Made by a program: the position numbers and the translations under genes
Part shown: positions 33,159 through 42,178 of the stretch, one piece after another
How positions within the stretch are numbered: position 1 is the stretch's first letter
Layout: each line of letters begins with the position of its first letter
Assembly (NCBI RefSeq): GCF_900115785.1
Contig: NZ_FOYS01000008.1
Location: forward strand, 1-64,000
Source: Halogeometricum limi
Lineage (GTDB): Archaea; Halobacteriota; Halobacteria; Halobacteriales; Haloferacaceae
Reading direction: 5' to 3'
DNA: 64,000 nt
The notes under the pieces: model-generated
What the model was told of the DNA's origin: nothing
Seen by the model: the letters and a program-made list of their open reading frames with translations, nothing else
The model's database searches: none

Positions 33159-35627
33159 TTACTCGTCGTACAAGTGACAAGATGCCGGATGGTCACCCGT
33201 TCCGAGCGTCGGAGCGTCGCGTTCGCAGACGCTCTCGAACCGGCCGCGAAGCGTGTCCGCCGCCTCGTCCCAGCGTTCGGCGGCGACGGCGTCGAGTGCC
33301 GACTCGACGACGCGACGGTTCTCGCCGGTCAGCGGTTCGTCGAAGAACCGGTCGTACAACGCGGCGACGACGGCGTCCGCGGAGACTGCCTGCGGTTCGC
33401 CGCCGTCGGTGGCGGCCGCGGCGGCCCCCGTTTCGTCGCCCGAGGCGACGGACTCGCGGACGGCGTCGACGTCTATCTTCCGCGACTCGACGCGTTGTCT
33501 GAGGTCCATCACCTCGCGGTACGCCGCCTGTTCGACGTCTACGTCCTCGGGCGGGATGACCTGCGGACACCGCGTCCGGAAGTGACATCCAGACGGCGGG
33601 TCGATGGGCGACGGCACGTCGCCTTCGAGGATGATTCGGTCCGTCTCCGCCGTCGGGTCGGGTTCCGGAATCGCCGAGAGCAGTGCCCGCGTGTACGGAT
33701 GTTTCGGCTCGGCGAACAGGTCGTCCGTCGCCGCCGTCTCGACGATTTCGCCGAGGTACATCACGGCGATGCGGTCGCAGATGTGCCGGACGACGCTCAG
33801 GTCGTGCGCGATGAACAGGTAGGTCAGACCGAACTCGTCCTGCAGGTCTTCGAGCAGGTTCAGAATCTGCGCTTGCACCGAGACGTCGAGTGCGGAGACG
33901 GGTTCGTCGGCGACGATGAAGTCCGGGTCGACGGCGAGAGCGCGGGCGATGCCGACGCGTTGTCGCTGGCCGCCGGACATCTCGTGCGGGTAGCGCGTCT
34001 GCTGGCCGGGTTCGAGTCCGACCGCTCGCATCAGTTCCTCCACGCGGTCACGGCGTTGCTCGCGGCGGTTCTGCCCCTCCGGCGGTTCCGCCTCCGGCAG
34101 GTCGTGAATCTTCAGCGGTTCGGCGATAATCTGCCCGACGGTCATCCGGGGGTCCAGACTCGACATCGGGTCCTGGAATATCATCTGCAGGTCGCGACGC
34201 TTTTCCCGCAGTTCGGAGCCCTCCATCTGCGTCAGGTCTTCGCCCTGGAAGACGACGCGACCCGCCGTCGCGTCGAGGAGTTGCAGGATGGTCTCGCCGG
34301 TGGTCGATTTCCCGCATCCGGACTCGCCGACGAGCCCGAGCGTCTCGCCCTCGTACACCGAGAGGTCGACGCCGTCGACGGCTTTCACGCTCGCACCGTC
34401 GAGGCCGAGCCACTCGTCTAAGAGGCCGTCCGCCCGAGAGAAGTGCTTTTTCAGCCCTTCCGCTCGGAGGAGTTCGTCGCCTATCTCGTGGTCCTCCTTC
34501 CCGAGGGCGTCGCCGGACCCGTAGACGCTCTCGTCGAACTCCTGCATGATACACTTCGCGCGGTGGTCCACGTCGTCGGGGCCGTGCTGGAGGAACGGAA
34601 TCTCGCCCTCGCGGCACTCGTCGACGGCCCACGGACATCGGTCCGCGAAGTGACAGCCGGTGGGCATCTCCACGAGGTCGGGGACGTTCCCCTCGATGGG
34701 GGTGAGGCGGTCTTTGTCCTCCGTGGGGATGGATTCGAGGAGCGCGTACGTGTACGGGTGCGAGGGGTTCGCGAATATCTCCTCGACCGGCCCCTCCTCG
34801 ACTATCTCCCCGGCGTACATGACGGCGACGCGGTCGCACGTCTCGGCGACGACGCCGAGGTCGTGGGTTATCATCAGGACGGACATCCCGAGGTCGTCCT
34901 GTAACTCGTTGACGAGTTCGAGAATCTGCGCCTGGATGGTCACGTCCAGCGCCGTCGTCGGTTCGTCGGCGATGAGCAGTTTTGGGCGGCAGGCGAGGGC
35001 GATGGCGATGAGGACGCGTTGGCGCATCCCGCCGGAGAACTCGTGCGGGTACTCGTCGACGCGCGAGGTGGGTTCGGGAATGCCGACCTCCGAGAGCACG
35101 TCGACGGCGCGTTCGACGACCGCTTCGTCGAGGTCCTTGCCGCCTATCTTCGGGAGAATCTCGCGGACGGCGTTGAGCCACGTGTCCTTCTTTCGGCCGC
35201 CGTACTGGTGCAGGCGGAGGCTCTCGGAGACTTGCTCGCCGACCGTGAGCGCGGGGTTCAGCGAGGTCATCGGGTCCTGGAAGATCATACTCATCTCGCC
35301 GCCGCGAACCGAACGAAGCGCCTCTTCGGGTGCGGCGGTGAGGTCCACCTCGTCGCCGTCGACGAAGGCGGGCTTTCGGTACTCCTCGCGGAACTGCTCG
35401 GCGAGTTCGGGAGACGTGAGCGTCACCTCGCCGCCGACGACGCGGCCCGGGTCGTCCACGAGACCCATCGCCGAGAGGGCGGTCACGCTCTTGCCCGACC
35501 CCGACTCGCCGACGAGACCGACCGTCTCGCCCTCGTCTATCTCTAAGTCCACGCCGTCGACGGCTTTCACTTGACCGCGGTCCGTCGCGAACTGCGTGCG
35601 GAGGTCCGAGAGGGAGAGGAGACTCAT
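33159..35627 (-). CDS. Peptide ABC transporter ATPase, fused DppD-DppF (system 1)
   Basis: An 822-residue protein holding two complete ATPase modules that are usually separate proteins. Module 1 (about 1-365): Walker A GESGSGKS at 40-47, signature [12 protein letters not shown], Walker [13 protein letters not shown], and the C-terminal oligopeptide-transporter domain with CHFADRCP. Module 2 (about 395-780): [31 protein letters not shown] and CHFRTRCP. An extra 80-residue Glu/Arg/Ala-rich tail follows. Cys residues in the C-terminal domains can form an Fe-S or metal site in related proteins. ATG 35627 is chosen over an upstream TTG. It lies upstream of the binding-protein gene. Confidence 0.9.
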   Translation of the reverse strand: MSLLSLSDLRTQFATDRGQVKAVDGVDLEIDEGETVGLVGESGSGKSVTALSAMGLVDDPGRVVGGEVTLTSPELAEQFREEYRKPAFVDGDEVDLTAAPEEALRSVRGGEMSMIFQDPMTSLNPALTVGEQVSESLRLHQYGGRKKDTWLNAVREILPKIGGKDLDEAVVERAVDVLSEVGIPEPTSRVDEYPHEFSGGMRQRVLIAIALACRPKLLIADEPTTALDVTIQAQILELVNELQDDLGMSVLMITHDLGVVAETCDRVAVMYAGEIVEEGPVEEIFANPSHPYTYALLESIPTEDKDRLTPIEGNVPDLVEMPTGCHFADRCPWAVDECREGEIPFLQHGPDDVDHRAKCIMQEFDESVYGSGDALGKEDHEIGDELLRAEGLKKHFSRADGLLDEWLGLDGASVKAVDGVDLSVYEGETLGLVGESGCGKSTTGETILQLLDATAGRVVFQGEDLTQMEGSELREKRRDLQMIFQDPMSSLDPRMTVGQIIAEPLKIHDLPEAEPPEGQNRREQRRDRVEELMRAVGLEPGQQTRYPHEMSGGQRQRVGIARALAVDPDFIVADEPVSALDVSVQAQILNLLEDLQDEFGLTYLFIAHDLSVVRHICDRIAVMYLGEIVETAATDDLFAEPKHPYTRALLSAIPEPDPTAETDRIILEGDVPSPIDPPSGCHFRTRCPQVIPPEDVDVEQAAYREVMDLRQRVESRKIDVDAVRESVASGDETGAAAAATDGGEPQAVSADAVVAALYDRFFDEPLTGENRRVVESALDAVAAERWDEAADTLRGRFESVCERDAPTLGTGDHPASCHLYDE

Positions 35628-35723
35628 TGCCAACAGTTGCCTCCCTCGCCACGAAATAGCTTTTCACTCCGCTTCGAGACCGGAGGGGAACGTTTTTGCT
35701 CGCGCGGTGGCCGAACACGGGAC

Positions 35724-36248
35724 ATGAACGACCCGGACCGAGAGAAGGAGACGCACCCGCTCTCCGGCGTCATGGAGTTCTGGGAGAACGTGATGGCGGA
35801 CATGGAAGCCACCGCGGCCGAGTACCGCGAGGCCGGGTGGACCGTCACGGAACTCCATCCGGGCGACGTGACGCCCGTCCCGGCGCGCGTCGACACCGTC
35901 GAGACGGGTCGCGTCGGCCTCGACGTCCTCGTCCCCGGCGACGAGTTCGACGCGGTGGAGGACGTCGTCGGACGGGCGGCGTTCGACGCGTACGACGCCT
36001 ACCGCGCCGAACGCGGCGACGTGGTGTTCGCCGTCGTGGTCATGCAGGCCGAGGACGCCGGCGAGGCCGTCGCCGTCCCGGTGTACTACACGAAGAAGGA
36101 AGCGAGTCCGATGCTCGAACGCGTGGACGAGGACGGCGAGATGCGCCTGTACGTTCGACCGCTCTCGGGCGACCGGCGCGTCGTGTTCGTCCAGTCGGAC
36201 CCGGAAGCGTTGTTGCCCGTGGACGACGGCGGCGACGAAGACGCCTGA
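35724..36248 (+). CDS. Haloarchaeal protein of unknown function (about 175 aa)
   Basis: A 174-residue acidic soluble protein. Notable features are the N-terminal HPLSGVMEFWENVMADMEATAAEYREAGW helix, a central VLVPGDEFDAVEDVV segment and YTKKEASPMLERVDEDGEMRLYVRPLSGDRRVVFVQSDPEALLP. It looks like a single alpha/beta domain conserved in haloarchaea, but I cannot name a function. ATG 35724. It is divergent from the peptide transporter ATPase gene. Confidence 0.65.
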   Translation: MNDPDREKETHPLSGVMEFWENVMADMEATAAEYREAGWTVTELHPGDVTPVPARVDTVETGRVGLDVLVPGDEFDAVEDVVGRAAFDAYDAYRAERGDVVFAVVVMQAEDAGEAVAVPVYYTKKEASPMLERVDEDGEMRLYVRPLSGDRRVVFVQSDPEALLPVDDGGDEDA

Positions 36249-36249
36249 G

Positions 36250-36999
36250 TCAGTCGTCGCTCGCGTCGTCGGACAGGTCTTCTCTGCGGAGGTCCGCGCT
36301 GGCGTCGCGCACCTCGCGCATCACGCTGGAGATGCGCTCTTCGGCCTCCAGTTCGTCGGCGACAGAGAGGTCCACGCCCTCGACTTCGAGGAGGAACTTC
36401 GCCACCTCGGTCACCTCGTACATCAACTCGTCCAGTTCTTCAGCGGTGAAAAAGCCCGACATCGCGCCGTAGAGGAACGTCGCGCCCGCTTTGTGGACCT
36501 TTCCCTCGAACGACGACCGGGCCTGATTGACCGCCTGCGGGGTGTACGTGTCCGTCATGAACGGGACGAGTTCGGGGAGGTTCTCACCGATTTTCGTCAT
36601 CTCGACGCCCGTCTCCGTGCGGAAATCCGCGCAGAGTCGCGCGATGGCCCACTCGCGGGCCGTGACGTACGTTCGGTCGCGGAGGAACTCGTTGACCCGG
36701 TCGTACTGCGCGCCGTCCATCTTCTTGAAGCGCGCATACTTCTGCACGTCTCGCGGAATCTCCGGTTCGGCGTTGGCGTCAGCGTCGGTGTCGGCGTTGG
36801 CGTCAGCGTCGGTGTCGGCGTTGGCGTCAGCGTCGGTGTCGGCGTTGGCGTCGACGTTGTCCACCGCCTCGGATGCAGTGTCGGACTCGGCGGCCCCGTC
36901 CTCGGTCGTGGTGTCGGCGTCCCCCGTCGTGTCCGCTGTCTGCTCCCGTCCGTCGGCGGACGCCTCGGGGTCCGTCGCCGTCGGGTCGTCGTCGGTCAT
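36250..36999 (-). CDS. DUF5806 family protein with acidic repeat region
   Basis: A 249-residue protein. Residues 1-80 are low-complexity and acidic, including a 3.5-unit repeat of ANADTDAD. From about 82 on it matches the haloarchaeal DUF5806 family: IPRDVQKYARFKKMDGAQYDRVNEFL, REWAIARLCADFRTETGVEMTKIGENLPELVPFMTD and TFLYGAMSGFF. The domain is all-helical and of unknown function. It ends one base from the convergent 174-residue gene. Confidence 0.82.
   Translation of the reverse strand: MTDDDPTATDPEASADGREQTADTTGDADTTTEDGAAESDTASEAVDNVDANADTDADANADTDADANADTDADANAEPEIPRDVQKYARFKKMDGAQYDRVNEFLRDRTYVTAREWAIARLCADFRTETGVEMTKIGENLPELVPFMTDTYTPQAVNQARSSFEGKVHKAGATFLYGAMSGFFTAEELDELMYEVTEVAKFLLEVEGVDLSVADELEAEERISSVMREVRDASADLRREDLSDDASDD
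36769..36852. repeat. 24-bp tandem repeat (3.5 copies) inside the DUF5806 gene
   Basis: Units at 36769-36792, 36793-36816 and 36817-36840 are identical, with a 12-base partial copy to 36852. Each 24-bp unit encodes eight residues (DTDADANA register) on the minus strand, so copy number changes keep the frame. Such exact copies are expected to vary between strains. Confidence 0.9.
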
Positions 37000-37071
37000 A
37001 CCGCGGGGTATCTCGGCGCGGCGGAAAAGGGTTCCGTCGGGGCGTCCGCGCGAACTCCGACGGGCAACTGT

Positions 37072-37078
37072 TTTTTAC
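37072..37078 (+). promoter_or_regulatory. Probable TATA element of the first Usp gene
   Basis: TTTTTTA lies 23-29 bases before ATG 37101, consistent with a leaderless promoter driving the Usp-GNAT pair. Confidence 0.4.
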
Positions 37079-37100
37079 CGCGGCCACGACACCACGTCTC

Positions 37101-37469
37101 ATGAAGGTGCTGTTGGGAGTCGGCGGGAGCGACGATTCGATACGTGCGGTCGAACAGACCACCGCTCGGGCGGCCACCGCGGGCGACGAGTTGACCGTCG
37201 CCATCGTGGAGAACCCCTCTTCGGACCGGTCTCGCGAGGAGATAGCCGAGATGGTCCGCGAAATTCTCGACGCGGAGGGCGTCGACGCCGAGATTCGACA
37301 CCTCGAGGGCGACCCGGGGAGTAGCCTCGTCGACACCGCCGAATCCGAGGGCTTCGACGAAATCGTCATCGGCGGCGGGCAGACGAGTCCGATGGGGAAG
37401 ATAAACCTCGGGAGCATCGCGGAGTTCGTGCTCCTGAACTCACACGTCACGGTGTCTCTGGTCCGATGA
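37101..37469 (+). CDS. UspA-type universal stress protein
   Basis: A 122-residue Usp-fold protein from ATG 37101 (MKVLLGVGGSDDSIRAVEQT). The ATP-binding pattern G-2x-G-9x-GS is recognisable as GGGQTSPMGKINLGS near residues 93-107, so it probably binds nucleotide. Cytosolic. Its stop codon overlaps the start of the acetyltransferase gene by 4 bases (ATGA), indicating translational coupling. Confidence 0.85.
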   Translation: MKVLLGVGGSDDSIRAVEQTTARAATAGDELTVAIVENPSSDRSREEIAEMVREILDAEGVDAEIRHLEGDPGSSLVDTAESEGFDEIVIGGGQTSPMGKINLGSIAEFVLLNSHVTVSLVR

Positions 37470-38005
37470 GCAAACCACGTCGATATCCGGACGAGACCGC
37501 CGGACCGTTCGCAGCGCCCCCGACCTCGTTCGAAGACCGCGAAGGCCGCGAGATGGAGATTCGGCCGTACGACGGGAGCGACGAGGAGTTCGAGGCGCTC
37601 GTGGCGATGTACGAGGCGTTCGACCCGGCGGACAGAGCGCAGGGTATCCCCCCGGGACAGGAACGCCGCATCCGCGATTGGCTGGACAACATCCTTGACG
37701 GCGACTGTCTGAACGTCGTCGTCTGGGACGGCGACGACGCGGCCGGACACGCCACCCTCGTCCCCGACGGCGACGCCTACGAACTCGCTATCTTCGTTTT
37801 GCAGGCGTACCAGGAGGCCGGAATCGGGACGCACCTCATCGAGTCGCTGCTCGGGTACGGTGCCGAGCAGGGTGTCGAGAACGTCTGGCTCACGGTCGAA
37901 CGCTGGAACCGCGCGGCCGTCGGTCTGTACAAGAAAATCGGCTTCGAGACGAGCGATTCGGAGAGCTTCGAGTTGGAGATGACCCTCACCCTCTCGGCGC
38001 AGTGA
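37466..38005 (+). CDS. GNAT-family N-acetyltransferase
   Basis: A 179-residue protein with a 30-residue N-terminal extension and the GNAT fold. The acetyl-CoA loop region is FVLQAYQEAGIGTHLIESLL (Q/R-x-x-G-x-G/A), followed by VWLTVERWNRAAVGLYKKIGFE, the family's late helix-strand. The substrate is unknown. Coupled to the preceding Usp gene, so it may act in the same stress response (inference). Confidence 0.85.
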   Translation: MSKPRRYPDETAGPFAAPPTSFEDREGREMEIRPYDGSDEEFEALVAMYEAFDPADRAQGIPPGQERRIRDWLDNILDGDCLNVVVWDGDDAAGHATLVPDGDAYELAIFVLQAYQEAGIGTHLIESLLGYGAEQGVENVWLTVERWNRAAVGLYKKIGFETSDSESFELEMTLTLSAQ

Positions 38006-38009
38006 GACG

Positions 38010-38468
38010 TCAGACAGAGAGGACGGGCTGGCTGGCGTAGAGGAGAACGTACTCGGCGGCCTTCGCCAGCACTTCGCCGGGGTCGCCGGAGACGGGTTCG
38101 CGGGGGACGACGACGAAGTCGGCGTCGAGTTCTTCTGCGGTGTCGAGGACGACGCTTCCGGGGTGACGCAGTTTCATCTTCGTCGAGAAGCCGTAGGCGA
38201 CGGATGTGGACAACGGGACGCCGTACCGCGCGGCGATGTCGTCGCACGTCGTCTCGATGGCGTCGCTGTCGGCGACGACGTCCTCGTCGTTCACCGCGCC
38301 CGTCTCGATGGCGCGGACGACGTCTTCGCCGAGAACGTGGACGGCGTGGACGCGCGCGTCGTATTTCTCGGCGATGGCGGCGGCGTGTTCGACGGCGTTC
38401 GCGGACTCCTCGCTCCGGTCGACGGGGACGAGGACGAGGTTCACGTCCAACGGGCGTCGGTCGGTCAT
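38010..38468 (-). CDS. Usp-fold protein lacking the canonical ATP motif
   Basis: A 152-residue Usp-like protein from ATG 38468 (MTDRRPLDVNLVLVPVDRSEESANAVEHAAAIAEKYDARVHAVHV). The fold is clear, but the C-terminal G-2x-G-9x-GS motif is replaced by PREPVSGDPGEVLAKAAEYVL, so it likely belongs to the non-ATP-binding Usp group. Convergent with the acetyltransferase and divergent from the next Usp gene. Confidence 0.82.
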   Translation of the reverse strand: MTDRRPLDVNLVLVPVDRSEESANAVEHAAAIAEKYDARVHAVHVLGEDVVRAIETGAVNDEDVVADSDAIETTCDDIAARYGVPLSTSVAYGFSTKMKLRHPGSVVLDTAEELDADFVVVPREPVSGDPGEVLAKAAEYVLLYASQPVLSV

Positions 38469-38541
38469 ATCCGGCCATGCGACTCCCGCGGTCAAAAAGA
38501 CTCACCCCGCCGCCTCGCGATTCCCGCGGGTTCCCGGCTGG

Positions 38542-38548
38542 TTTTAAG
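38542..38548 (+). promoter_or_regulatory. Probable TATA element of the third Usp gene
   Basis: TTTTAAG lies 25-31 bases before ATG 38573, the spacing for a leaderless haloarchaeal promoter. Confidence 0.42.
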
Positions 38549-38572
38549 CCGCCGACGGACGAACCGCCGCGC

Positions 38573-39037
38573 ATGTTCGACACCATCGTCATCGCGACGG
38601 ACGGGTCCGAGAGCGTTCGGCGGGCCGTCGGCGTCGCCGCGGACCTCGCAGACCGGTTCGACGCGACGGTCCACGCCCTGTACGTCGTGGACGCCGGAGA
38701 GGTGGACTCCTCGCCCGAGCGCCTCCGAGAGGAGATGCGCGACGCGCTCACCGAACGGGGCGAACGCGCGCTCTCGGAAGTCGAGGAGGCCACCGACCGA
38801 CCGGTGACGACGGCCGTCCGGGAGGGCCGCCCGGCCACCGTCGTCGGCGACTACGCCCGCGAGATAGACGCCGACGTGGTCGCACTCGGCACGCGCGGCC
38901 GTCACGGCGAGAACCGGTTTCTCATCGGGTCGGTCGCAGAACGCGTCGTCCGCACCTGTCCGGTCCCCGTCCTGACGGTTCGACAGTTGGCCGAAGACGA
39001 GCGAGACGGACCGACGGGGACGCCCGAGACGGTCTGA
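38573..39037 (+). CDS. UspA-type universal stress protein
   Basis: A 154-residue Usp protein beginning MFDTIVIATDGSESVRRAVGVA. The ATP-binding motif is intact: GTRGRHGENRFLIGSVAERVV (G-2x-G-9x-GS). The fold is completed by VVRTCPVPVLTVR. It is the third Usp-fold gene within 2 kb. Cytosolic, presumably stress-related by family. Confidence 0.9.
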   Translation: MFDTIVIATDGSESVRRAVGVAADLADRFDATVHALYVVDAGEVDSSPERLREEMRDALTERGERALSEVEEATDRPVTTAVREGRPATVVGDYAREIDADVVALGTRGRHGENRFLIGSVAERVVRTCPVPVLTVRQLAEDERDGPTGTPETV

Positions 39038-39114
39038 GCGTCGGCGGAGACGGCGTCGCGACTGGAGAGCGCAGAGACCACGGAGGCTTTCACTCCCCGC
39101 CTCCTCGCCCCGGT

Positions 39115-40383
39115 ATGGAAGACGAACTCATCGACAGCGCGCGACTGTCGCTCTCGCGGAAGTCGCAGTTGCCCGGAAAGGGCTTTTTCTACCCCGACTC
39201 GCTGGACGAGGACTACGCCGAAGAACGAGTGAAGGAGGCCGTCGAGGACGCAGACGTCGTCGTCGTCGCCGACACCGACGCCGACGGACTGGGCTGTGTC
39301 GCCCTCGTGCGCGAGATGTACGACGCCGCCCTCGACGTGGCCTCGTTCGAGGAGAGCGTCGCCGAACGCGTCGAGCGCTGGGAGTCCGAGGCCCCCGCCG
39401 AGGACGAGGACGACTCGGGCGAAGACGGAGACGAAGACGAGGAAGCGCCGCGTTCGCGCGTCGCCCTCGTCGGCGCGGGTCCGTACTCGCTGGACGACGC
39501 CCTCGAACGCGTCGCCGAGTACGCCCCGGACGGTATCGACGCGTACGTCTGTGACCTCTGTCCCGACGACTATCGCTGGATTGCGGACGAACTCGACGCA
39601 CTCGTGGCGAAGGCCGCCTCGGTGTCGTGGTACGACCACCACCAGTGGGACGACGAGACGATGCAGGCCGTGCGCGACGCGGGCGTCGAACTGGTCGTCG
39701 GCGAGTCCGACGAGGAGTGTTCGACGGACGTGACGCTCCGCTCTTTGGACCACGAGTTCGACGACCGCTGGCAGGAACTCGCGGCGGTCACCCGCGACCA
39801 CGACCTGTGGATAAAGGAGGACGACCGGAGCGACGACCTGTCGGACTACGCCTACTGGGTGAACCCCGAAGAGTACGTCACCGTCGTCGGCGCGTACGGC
39901 GTCGACCTGCCGCCCATCGTCGAGCAGTTCATCGAACTGCGCCGCGTGGAGAAACAGCAACTCATCGACGCCGCCCTCTCGCGGGCGGAGATGAAGCGCG
40001 TCGGCCCGTGGACGGTGGGCGTCACCTACGGCCGGTGTTCGCAGAACGAAGTCGCGGAGGGCCTCCGCGAACGCGGCGCGGACGCCGCCGTCGTCGTCAA
40101 ACCCGCCGGAAGCGCCAGCATCAGAGGGTCGGACGACTTCGAGCACGCGCACGAAGTCGCCGGACAGGTCAACGGCGGCGGCCACCCGAAGGCCGCGGGG
40201 TGCAAGCCCGACATCTACGACGACATGCTGGACTACGCGCACCACTGGACGACGAACGGCGCGACGACAAAGCGCGTCATCCTCGCGGCGTTTGAGCGTG
40301 TGGCCGAAGACGTCGAAGCGGAAGCAGAAGCAGAAACGGACCGAGACGACGACGAGGACGAAGGCGTCGAGACCGAACGATAG
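39115..40383 (+). CDS. DHH-family phosphoesterase
   Basis: A 422-residue enzyme. DHH motifs are VVVADTDADGLGCVAL (metal-binding Asp cluster), a central WYDHHQWDD that contains the DHH itself, and the DHHA1 motif VNGGGHPKAAGCK near the C-terminus. An acidic insert (about 95-115) and tail are halophilic features. Related proteins hydrolyse short oligonucleotides or cyclic dinucleotides, or act as RecJ-like exonucleases; which applies is not clear. Cytosolic. Confidence 0.85.
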   Translation: MEDELIDSARLSLSRKSQLPGKGFFYPDSLDEDYAEERVKEAVEDADVVVVADTDADGLGCVALVREMYDAALDVASFEESVAERVERWESEAPAEDEDDSGEDGDEDEEAPRSRVALVGAGPYSLDDALERVAEYAPDGIDAYVCDLCPDDYRWIADELDALVAKAASVSWYDHHQWDDETMQAVRDAGVELVVGESDEECSTDVTLRSLDHEFDDRWQELAAVTRDHDLWIKEDDRSDDLSDYAYWVNPEEYVTVVGAYGVDLPPIVEQFIELRRVEKQQLIDAALSRAEMKRVGPWTVGVTYGRCSQNEVAEGLRERGADAAVVVKPAGSASIRGSDDFEHAHEVAGQVNGGGHPKAAGCKPDIYDDMLDYAHHWTTNGATTKRVILAAFERVAEDVEAEAEAETDRDDDEDEGVETER

Positions 40384-40443
40384 TCGCAGACGACCGATAG
40401 CCGCGGACGAACGATAGTCGCAGACGAATCGGCTCTCGTCTCG

Positions 40444-40923
40444 TTACTCGGTCCCTTCGGCGGGGTCGGACTCGCCGGGTTGGACGCCCGTCTCGGTCTC
40501 TTCGCCGACGACCCACTTGTCCGAGTAACTCGCGCCGCAGGCGCAGTGGGCGTACGCGTGGACCACCGCACCGCGGGCGTAGAGGCCGCCGACCTCTTCG
40601 TTCTGCGCTTCAGAGAAGGAGAAGATGAACTCCGCCTGGTGGTTCTCGTCGGGGTCGCGGTCCGGGCACTCGCCGCCGCCCAAGTCGCGGTCGACGTGTC
40701 CCTTCTGTCCCATCGCCGTACGGGAGAACTCCATCGCGTCCATACCGGTGCCGGCGGCGAACGCGCGGCGGCCGTCGTCGCCGGGGACGACGAGGACGTA
40801 GCCGTTCTCCACCTCTTCGCCGAGGTTCGGGAGTTTGCCCTGACTGTCGAGATACTCGTGCGTCAGGAACAGCGCCACGTCGTCGTGCCGTTCACCCGCG
40901 AGGAACTCGTCGAGTTTGCTCAT
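40444..40923 (-). CDS. DUF5807 family protein
   Basis: A 159-residue protein from ATG 40923 (MSKLDEFLAGERHDDVALFLTHEYL). The region VVPGDDGRRAFAAGTGMDAMEFSRTAMGQKGHVDRDLGGGECPD fits the haloarchaeal DUF5807 family. Three cysteines, one in GGGECPD and two in HCACGAS, with nearby His residues could bind a metal. No function is known. Convergent with the DHH gene. Confidence 0.75.
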   Translation of the reverse strand: MSKLDEFLAGERHDDVALFLTHEYLDSQGKLPNLGEEVENGYVLVVPGDDGRRAFAAGTGMDAMEFSRTAMGQKGHVDRDLGGGECPDRDPDENHQAEFIFSFSEAQNEEVGGLYARGAVVHAYAHCACGASYSDKWVVGEETETGVQPGESDPAEGTE

Positions 40924-40970
40924 ACTCTCCGGTACCCCGCGGAACCGTAAAAATCGCGTGAACTTCGGTG

Positions 40971-41405
40971 CTACTCGTCGCGTGTGAACTTCTCGGCGAT
41001 GTTCGAGAGCGACTCGTTCGGCCGTTGCGGAACGGAGTACACGGTCCGCTTGCCGGGTTCGCGGAGGCCGTAACAGAATCCCGCGTCGAGGACGTCCAGT
41101 TCGACGGCGGACCCGGGGCCGCGACCGGTCTTCTCGCACCACTCGACGAGGCGGTTCGTCCCCTCGCCGGGCGTTCGCGCGAGTCGTTTGTTGTCGTACG
41201 CGCCGCGAATCAGCCGACCGGAACTGTCGGCGTCGACGCGAGCGTGGTACAACTCGCCGTCGAGAGAGAGCCTGACGATGTCGCCGTCCGAGAGGGATAC
41301 TTCGTCGGGGACGCGGAGACACGGCCGGCGAGTGCCGCCGCTACGCGCGACCGTGGCGCGGTACGAGGTCACCGAGGCGTGGTCGCTTGGAACGCGTTCC
41401 GACAC
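40971..41405 (-). CDS. Conserved haloarchaeal protein (possibly DUF7112 family)
   Basis: A 144-residue protein with a short N-terminal strand segment (SVTSYRATVARSGGTRRPCLRVPDEVSLSDGDIVRLSLDGELYHARV) resembling a small beta-barrel such as SpoVT/AbrB-like or translation-factor beta domains, followed by a helical half. No catalytic motif is visible. It lies 13 bases downstream of the S6e gene on the same strand, so it may share its transcript and be tied to translation; this is inference. Confidence 0.65.
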   Translation of the reverse strand: MSERVPSDHASVTSYRATVARSGGTRRPCLRVPDEVSLSDGDIVRLSLDGELYHARVDADSSGRLIRGAYDNKRLARTPGEGTNRLVEWCEKTGRGPGSAVELDVLDAGFCYGLREPGKRTVYSVPQRPNESLSNIAEKFTRDE

Positions 41406-41417
41406 GTGTGCGCGTGG

Positions 41418-41822
41418 TTACTCGTCGTCTTCGGCGTCTTCGTCGTCGCCTTCGCCGAGTGCGGCCGCGACGTCGCCGCCGTCGATGACCTTGACGTTGA
41501 CCTGCGCCGTCTCGTCGGAGACCTGACGGCCGCGGACGGTGATTCGCTTTCGTTCGCCGTCACGGGAGGGCTTGTAGCCGACGCCGCCCTCTAAGAGGAG
41601 TTCCTTGAGGTTCGACCCGGCGACGTTCGCCCGCATCGGACGGCCCGCTTCGTCGGACCCGCCCGTGATTTCGAGCGTGAAGCCGTCGAGGCCGACGGCG
41701 CCGCCGTCGACTTCGTCGCCGATGTCTTTGCCGAGGAATCGGTTCGCGTCCTGACCGTCTACCTCGAACTGGTACGTGCTGCCGGTGTCGGGGTCGGAGA
41801 CGACCACCTGAAATTCTGCCAT
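41418..41822 (-). CDS. rps6e: 30S ribosomal protein S6e
   Basis: A 134-residue archaeal S6e from ATG 41822 ([23 protein letters not shown]). Family blocks are [39 protein letters not shown] and [22 protein letters not shown]. The acidic tail is halophilic. It is a small-subunit ribosomal protein shared by archaea and eukaryotes. A TATA-like element at 41846-41855 lies about 25-33 bases upstream, consistent with a leaderless mRNA. Confidence 0.95.
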   Translation of the reverse strand: MAEFQVVVSDPDTGSTYQFEVDGQDANRFLGKDIGDEVDGGAVGLDGFTLEITGGSDEAGRPMRANVAGSNLKELLLEGGVGYKPSRDGERKRITVRGRQVSDETAQVNVKVIDGGDVAAALGEGDDEDAEDDE

Positions 41823-41845
41823 GCGTGGAACGTGACGACAGCCGG

Positions 41846-41855
41846 TAAAAAGTAC
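41846..41855 (-). promoter_or_regulatory. Probable TATA element of the S6e gene
   Basis: TACTTTTTAC on the minus strand lies 24-33 bases upstream of ATG 41822, which suits a leaderless promoter. Confidence 0.45.
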
Positions 41856-41956
41856 GTCGAAAGCACTTCTCCCTCTCGCACGGTCTGCGTGGTTTACGTG
41901 AACGTCCAGTGTGACAATAGATGGCATTTAACATGGATAGTAGCGTACTCCTTCTC

Positions 41957-42091
41957 ATGACAGAACTGTTCGACAGGTCGCAGTGGTACGAGTGCGCGAG
42001 TTGCAACTTCCGGTCGGAACCGGGGGACCCGACGACGGTTTGTCCCCGGTGCGGCAAGCAGATGCACAACATCGCGCGCGTGCAAGAGTGA
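41957..42091 (+). CDS. 44-residue rubrerythrin-like zinc ribbon protein
   Basis: A short gene read directly from the sequence: ATG 41957 to TGA 42091. The product has two CxxC knuckles, YECASCNF and VCPRCGKQ, which form a rubredoxin/zinc-ribbon site as in the small rubrerythrin-like proteins of haloarchaea. Zinc is more likely than iron for such short ribbons. A TATA-like TTTAACA at 41927-41933 is 24-30 bases upstream, so the gene appears expressed. It is divergent from the S6e gene. Confidence 0.8.
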   Translation: MTELFDRSQWYECASCNFRSEPGDPTTVCPRCGKQMHNIARVQE

Positions 42092-42178
42092 GTCGGGACC
42101 CCTAATCCGGACAGACGTGTCGGCGCTCATCGCTATCCGCTCGACTCTTCTCTCCGAGTGACGACGCAGAACGGGGGC

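Noticed and set aside
36769-36852. CRISPR-like repeat series
   Set aside because: The units are contiguous 24-bp tandem copies without spacers and lie in frame inside a gene; no CRISPR array or cas gene occurs in the window.
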